This document shows positions 15,193 to 18,016 of a stretch of DNA of 18,016 nt, piece after piece. Within the stretch, counting starts at the first letter, position 1; each line of letters starts with the position of its first letter. The translations under genes and the position numbers were made by a program. This DNA comes from CAYLYU01 sp964501925 (GTDB lineage: Bacteria; Pseudomonadota; Zetaproteobacteria; Mariprofundales; Mariprofundaceae): the NCBI GenBank assembly GCA_964501925.1, contig CAZCTM010000033.1, positions 1 to 18,016 of the forward strand, read 5' to 3'. A model generated the notes under the pieces. That model saw nothing but the letters and a program-made list of their open reading frames with translations. It was not told the origin of the DNA and searched no databases.

Positions 15193-15209
15193 AAATGGAA
15201 TTACCATTT
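15193..15209 (-). promoter_or_regulatory. Short palindrome in the ATPase leader
   Basis: The arms AAATGG and CCATTT are separated by five bases. The palindrome lies between the predicted transcription start (about 15207) and the ribosome binding site (15186-15192). It could be an operator or a leader hairpin that blocks the ribosome binding site. This is an inference from position only. Confidence 0.35.
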
Positions 15210-15213
15210 CCAC

Positions 15214-15242
15214 TTTTTACGCTTATTAGCTTCCGGCGTCAA
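15214..15242 (-). promoter_or_regulatory. Probable promoter of the AAA ATPase gene
   Basis: On the minus strand, TTGACG (15242-15237) and TAAAAA (15219-15214) are separated by 17 bp. The -35 begins exactly at the outer boundary of the RAYT2 terminus region, so the insertion may have created or supplied it. Confidence 0.45.
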
Positions 15243-15268
15243 CAAGAACCGAACCGGCGAACCGGGGC

Positions 15269-15350
15269 AAACCGGGGTCAGGCATGAGTTATTGAGTTAT
15301 TGTGTAATCTGTTTTTTTATGCCTTCAATTTTTTGCCGGTATTGCGCTTC
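15269..15350 (-). repeat. RAYT2 right terminus, copy B (native 3' end)
   Basis: This covers the last 18 codons (including the stop) of the intact RAYT2 gene and the terminus beyond: AAACC, GGGGTCAGGC, AT, then GAGTTATT twice. It is identical to copy A over 82 bp. The outer flank shows degenerate tandem AACCGG units (15247-15273), and ACAAGAAC at 15242 is shared with the flank of the other copies (13871). Confidence 0.9.
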
Positions 15351-16235
15351 CCTCACAGCCCTCTCTCTAACCTTCTTCACCTGCAGGCTTAATGCCGAAG
15401 GATCCCTGTGCACCAACCTGGCCAGTTTCGCCAACGTATGTTGCTCGGTCTCGGATACCAGCCATGCGGCAACAGCGCGTGCTTCTGCAAAGCTTCTTTT
15501 CCTGCCAGGGTCACATATATCTGCAACATCAATCCCAAACTCCCCCGCAACCAATGCCAGCAATTCTTCCAGTGAAATGTTTACCGCTACCGCTTCATCA
15601 GTTTGCGCCATCACCTGCTGTAAAAACCGATCTTCCCCCAAGAGACGCGAATCATCACCGCCCCGATGAAATTCCGGACGGTGTTTTTCATCCAATGCAT
15701 CCATGACAAAACGGGCATATTGCTCCCGGGCAGCATGAACAGCACTTCCAAATTGCGCCAGAACTGCATCGCAAGACAGCCATGTAATATGCTCCTTCCC
15801 CAGATATGCCCGGTGGCCGCTCCATTCATAATCAACCGGAGTCGCAACAAGACCGGCACGCACCGGATTAAGATGAATATAGCGAACCAGCTCCAACATA
15901 TAGCTGTCCTTATCCACCAGCAACGCCTTATAACGCCCTTGAAACAGGTGACCCATGCGTTGATGCCTGCTATTGATCCAGCGGGTATAGCGGAATGACA
16001 GGTTTTGCATGATTTTGGAAAGAGGAATATCCGACACCTGTATTGCCAGGTGGATATGGTTGTCCATCAGGCAAAATGCAAGTACGCGATGCCCGAATCG
16101 TTCAACACCTTCCTGGATAAGAAAGAACATGCGGTAATGATCTTCCGGGGAGAAGAAAATATCCTGCCCACCATTACCCCGAAGCATCACATGATACAAC
16201 CCGCCCGGAATATGAATGCGTGGTTTGCGTGCCAT
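15297..16235 (-). CDS. REP-associated tyrosine transposase (RAYT2), Y1/HUH family
   Basis: A 312-residue paralogue of the protein at 1121-2059. It starts MARKPRIHIPGG and has H60-x-H62 in DNHIHLAI, FRYTRWIN, FQGRYK and nucleophile Y119 in VRYIHLNPVRAG. The first 150 residues are about two-thirds identical to RAYT1 by eye. The C-terminal half is much more divergent, with a basic tail ending KIEGIKKQITQ. The family cleaves single-stranded DNA at REP-like ends. The gene lies between inverted termini at 15276-15301 and 16261-16286, which match at 25 of 26 positions, making a unit of about 1.01 kb. The TAA stop is inside the terminus. The unit looks recent because its ends are nearly identical and the frame is intact. 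Confidence 0.92.
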   Translation of the reverse strand: MARKPRIHIPGGLYHVMLRGNGGQDIFFSPEDHYRMFFLIQEGVERFGHRVLAFCLMDNHIHLAIQVSDIPLSKIMQNLSFRYTRWINSRHQRMGHLFQGRYKALLVDKDSYMLELVRYIHLNPVRAGLVATPVDYEWSGHRAYLGKEHITWLSCDAVLAQFGSAVHAAREQYARFVMDALDEKHRPEFHRGGDDSRLLGEDRFLQQVMAQTDEAVAVNISLEELLALVAGEFGIDVADICDPGRKRSFAEARAVAAWLVSETEQHTLAKLARLVHRDPSALSLQVKKVRERAVREAQYRQKIEGIKKQITQ

Positions 16236-16260
16236 GGCTCAAATCATGCACACGATGGAA

Positions 16261-16286
16261 AATAACTCAATAACTCATGCCTGGCC
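16261..16286 (-). repeat. RAYT2 left terminus
   Basis: Reverse complement of the RAYT2 right terminus (15276-15301), 25 of 26 bases matching. On the minus strand it reads GGCCAGGC, AT, then GAGTTATT twice. It lies 25 bp before the RAYT2 ATG. Confidence 0.88.
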
Positions 16287-16316
16287 CTCTATCTGACCCT
16301 CTATCTGACCCTCTAT
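16281..16316. repeat. Three 12-bp tandem units at the outer edge of the RAYT2 left terminus
   Basis: The unit CTGACCCTCTAT occurs three times (the first copy has G for A). It contains the terminus tip CTGACCC. Similar short tandem units containing the tip occur at the outer edges of the other RAYT2 termini. Confidence 0.85.
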
Positions 16317-16328
16317 CCCGTTACCTTC

Positions 16329-16357
16329 TTGACTAAAAAATTGCCATAGATTAATAC
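16329..16357 (+). promoter_or_regulatory. Possible promoter of the EAL-fragment gene
   Basis: TTGACT and the weak -10 TAATAC are separated by 17 bp, about 10 bp before the ATG at 16367. The leader would be very short and no clear ribosome binding site is present. Tentative. Confidence 0.3.
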
Positions 16358-16366
16358 GATATCGAG

Positions 16367-17413
16367 ATGAGCAACTCTGATAAAAGGCGAGGAATCCCTG
16401 CTCCCTGGACAGGTAAGGACGGCTCGAACCGCATGTGGTTCGACGACTTCCGTGAGAATACAAAGCTTGGACAGGCGATGGTCTCGGGCGCCGCGTTAAT
16501 CGCCACCGTGATTACAATTCTAGGCATGCTTATAGGACTTTACGATATCTGGTGGGATAACTGGTCCGAACTGCCCGAGAACCTTTTCGCCAGAATCGGG
16601 GTAGCCATTCTGATCAGCCTTTTTATGATGGCCATAGGATGGTGGTTCTTCCGCGGTATCGTCTTCCTGTTCTTTTTGCCGTTCATTTTTCTGGTTGGGC
16701 TGGGATGGAAGATATATCATTCTCTTCGTTCGCTGGCATCGATGCAGTTCACAGATTTCCGGAAAGCTTTTTCTTTTGATGTCGACAGCATCTACTTTCT
16801 CAAGCTCTGTCGCTGGAAAATGCCTTGGATTGACGACTTTCGCAAAACCCACTTCGGAACTCTGAATTTTCTTCACAGATGGAGAAAAAAAGGCCTGGAT
16901 GTACGCATGGCCGTGAACCTGTCGGCCCGCCAGTTGCAGGATGAAGGTTTGTTGAATGTGATCGGTGGAGTGCTGGATGCCTTTGACATACGACCGGACA
17001 AGTTGGAGCTGGAACTTACCGAGACCTGCCTGATGAGTGATCCAGAGTTTGCAATCAGGCTTGTGCATAATATCAAGGGGCTTGGCGTCAGGCTGGCCAT
17101 GGATGATTTTGGTACTGGCTACTCATCACTGAGCTATCTGAAGCGTTTTTCCATGGATACGCTGAAAATCGATCGGTCTTTTGTTCGCGATTTACCTGAC
17201 GATGGGCAAGATGCAGCAATTGCCTCGACAATCATCACCATGGCCCACAATCTCGGCATGAGGGTGCTGGCGGAAGGAGTGGAGACAAAAGAACAGCTTG
17301 ACTTCATGCGGGCTCACAGCTGCGATGAAGTGCAGGGTTATTATTTCAGCAGGCCCATACCAGCGATAGAAATCGAATCTCTACTGGGTAAAAGTATGAG
17401 ACAACCTGAATAA
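16367..17413 (+). CDS. Membrane protein with truncated EAL domain
   Basis: A 348-residue protein. A charged N-terminus is followed by membrane helices at about 37-60 and one or two at 74-117. From about 160 it matches EAL-type c-di-GMP phosphodiesterases: N184 in VNLSARQL, E216/E219 in ELELTET, D246-D247 in MDDFGTGYSSLSYLK, K267 in LKIDRSFV, E303 in AEGVET, and QGYYFSRP. The first 80-90 residues of a normal EAL domain, including the E-A/V-L glutamate and the LLRW block, are missing and replaced by the membrane segment. One metal ligand is therefore absent, and phosphodiesterase activity is unlikely. It may be a c-di-GMP-binding or degenerate protein, or the product of a deletion. It is visibly more A+T-rich than the minus-strand block. 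Confidence 0.8.
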   Translation: MSNSDKRRGIPAPWTGKDGSNRMWFDDFRENTKLGQAMVSGAALIATVITILGMLIGLYDIWWDNWSELPENLFARIGVAILISLFMMAIGWWFFRGIVFLFFLPFIFLVGLGWKIYHSLRSLASMQFTDFRKAFSFDVDSIYFLKLCRWKMPWIDDFRKTHFGTLNFLHRWRKKGLDVRMAVNLSARQLQDEGLLNVIGGVLDAFDIRPDKLELELTETCLMSDPEFAIRLVHNIKGLGVRLAMDDFGTGYSSLSYLKRFSMDTLKIDRSFVRDLPDDGQDAAIASTIITMAHNLGMRVLAEGVETKEQLDFMRAHSCDEVQGYYFSRPIPAIEIESLLGKSMRQPE

Positions 17414-17645
17414 AGCCAGATTATTTTTCTTTCTATTTGGTCGAAACGGGCAAAAATTAAGGTTCATTGGATTGGCCCTCTTCTCGCCAAAGACAGATCC
17501 TTCCGAGGACAATCAACCAGGCAGAGATTTGAGATTTCAAAAATCCTGCTCCCTTCACAGATACAAACAGCTGCCAAACGATCCTGACTGAAACACTATC
17601 ATTTAAGCTGTAAGAATTAACCGATTACAGAATTTCTGAGATGAG
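17414..17645. other. A+T-rich spacer without recognised features
   Basis: No open frame with family-like content, no tRNA and no clear terminator hairpin was seen. It separates the EAL-fragment gene from the tRNA-derived repeat array. Confidence 0.5.
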
Positions 17646-17798
17646 GAAACGTGGGTTCTCACCCACCCTCCCGTTCACCTTTCACACATGAATATCGGAC
17701 ATGGAATTGCATTGGATTTCGCAAACGGAACTGGCGGAGAGGGTGGGATTACTCGGGCCTTCCATGGCCCTCGCCCTCCGGGCCAGCCTGCAACTGTT

Positions 17799-17821
17799 CA
17801 AATCTTGCTCCTGCAGATTTG
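17799..17821 (-). other. GGA-loop hairpin, R2 sub-repeat 1
   Basis: The arms are CAAATCT and AGATTTG, extended by a GC/GC pair with one bulged A. The loop is AGGA on the minus strand. The stem differs from 13620-13643 and 17879-17902, but pairing is kept. Confidence 0.65.
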
Positions 17822-17878
17822 TACTCGGGCCTTCCATGGCCCTCGCCCTTCGGGCCGCCTTCGCGCTGCTTCGGCGTT

Positions 17879-17902
17879 CCAGTCCGCTATCCTGCGGACT
17901 GG
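17879..17902 (-). other. GGA-loop hairpin, R2 sub-repeat 2
   Basis: The arms are CCAGTCCGC and GCGGACTGG (9 bp, perfect) with loop AGGATA on the minus strand. It occupies the same position in the insert as the hairpin in repeat R1. Confidence 0.7.
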
Positions 17903-18016
17903 TCGAACCCTGAAACGTGGGTTCTCACCCACCCTCCCGTTCACCTTTCACGCGTGAATATCGGACATGGAATTGCATCGGATTTCGCAAATGGAACTGG
18001 CGGAGAGGGTGGGATT

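Larger units (their letters stand above)
17646..18016 (-). repeat. 266-bp tandem tRNA-Ser-derived repeat (R2), runs off the window
   Basis: Bases 17646-17750 recur at 17912-18016 with only a few differences, so the period is 266 bp and the window ends inside the second unit. On the minus strand each unit ends in a tRNA-Ser-like 3' end (AATCCCACCCTCTCCGCCAG). Its T-loop is split after GGGTTCGA (17903-17910) by a 152-bp insert. The insert is itself an internal duplication (17751-17822 and 17823-17902), each part with one GGA-loop hairpin and one G+C-rich GGCCC stem. A 5' arm GAGGGTGGG pairs with CCCACCCTC of the mimic. A perfect small hairpin GTGGGT-GAGA-ACCCAC recurs in each unit. The parent tRNA-Ser is probably just right of the window. 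Confidence 0.75.

Noticed and set aside
13894..15300. CRISPR array, because of several copies of a 27-bp repeat
   Set aside because: Only three direct copies with very unequal spacing (40 bp and 1.3 kb), and the copies are clearly RAYT2 termini. There are no cas genes.
17688..17957. Small plus-strand open frames with repeated LALRAxFALLRRS peptides
   Set aside because: They are translations of the 266-bp repeat. The peptide repeats follow from the DNA repeats, and the RNA-level structure explains the conservation better.

Overview
The window looks like chromosome of a gammaproteobacterium with a moderately high G+C content. The evidence is the gene content and order: an Mfd C-terminus, the dnaX-ybaB-recR cluster, the yggS-proC-yggT-yggU cluster, an ArnT-like sugar transferase and a tRNA-Ser with an encoded CCA. 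I cannot name the genus from the sequence alone.

Layout. Positions 1-3.2 kb are on the plus strand: the 3' end of mfd, a HAD-IIA phosphatase, a REP-associated tyrosine transposase (RAYT1) and an M24 metallopeptidase. Positions 3.3-13.3 kb form one long minus-strand block. Read in the direction of transcription it holds a two-gene ABC-2 exporter (ATPase, permease), dnaX, ybaB, recR, yggS, proC, yggT, yggU, an ArnT-like GT-C transferase, a DPM1/ArnC-like GT2 transferase and a flippase-like LPG_synthase_TM protein. Many of these genes overlap or abut and are probably translationally coupled. Positions 13.5-16.3 kb are accessory: tRNA-Ser(GGA) with a structured repeat downstream of it, an AAA ATPase/DUF4143 protein, and a second transposase (RAYT2). 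Positions 16.4-17.4 kb carry a membrane protein with a truncated EAL domain. From 17.6 kb to the end is a 266-bp tandem repeat that runs off the window.

Two things stand out. First, both RAYT genes show the same unusual arrangement. Each is flanked by inverted termini built from a GGxxCAGGC core plus an 8-bp tandem motif. In each case a complete gene lies just downstream in the same orientation (M24 peptidase; AAA ATPase). On the far side of that gene is a second copy of the RAYT 3' end, including the last RAYT codons and the terminus. This suggests a RAYT-driven unit able to carry or bracket a passenger gene, although insertion of solo ends around resident genes is an alternative.

Second, a structured repeat family occurs downstream of tRNA-Ser(GGA) and at the right edge. 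Each copy is a tRNA-Ser 3'-end mimic whose T-loop is split by an insert. Three inserts carry a hairpin with different but compensating stem sequences and a GGA-containing loop. The layout recalls the rtT repeats after tyrT in E. coli. The repeat may encode an RNA, with CsrA/RsmA-type binding a testable guess.

The rest of the minus-strand block is conserved housekeeping (replication, recombination, PLP and proline metabolism) plus a probable lipid-linked sugar transfer module.
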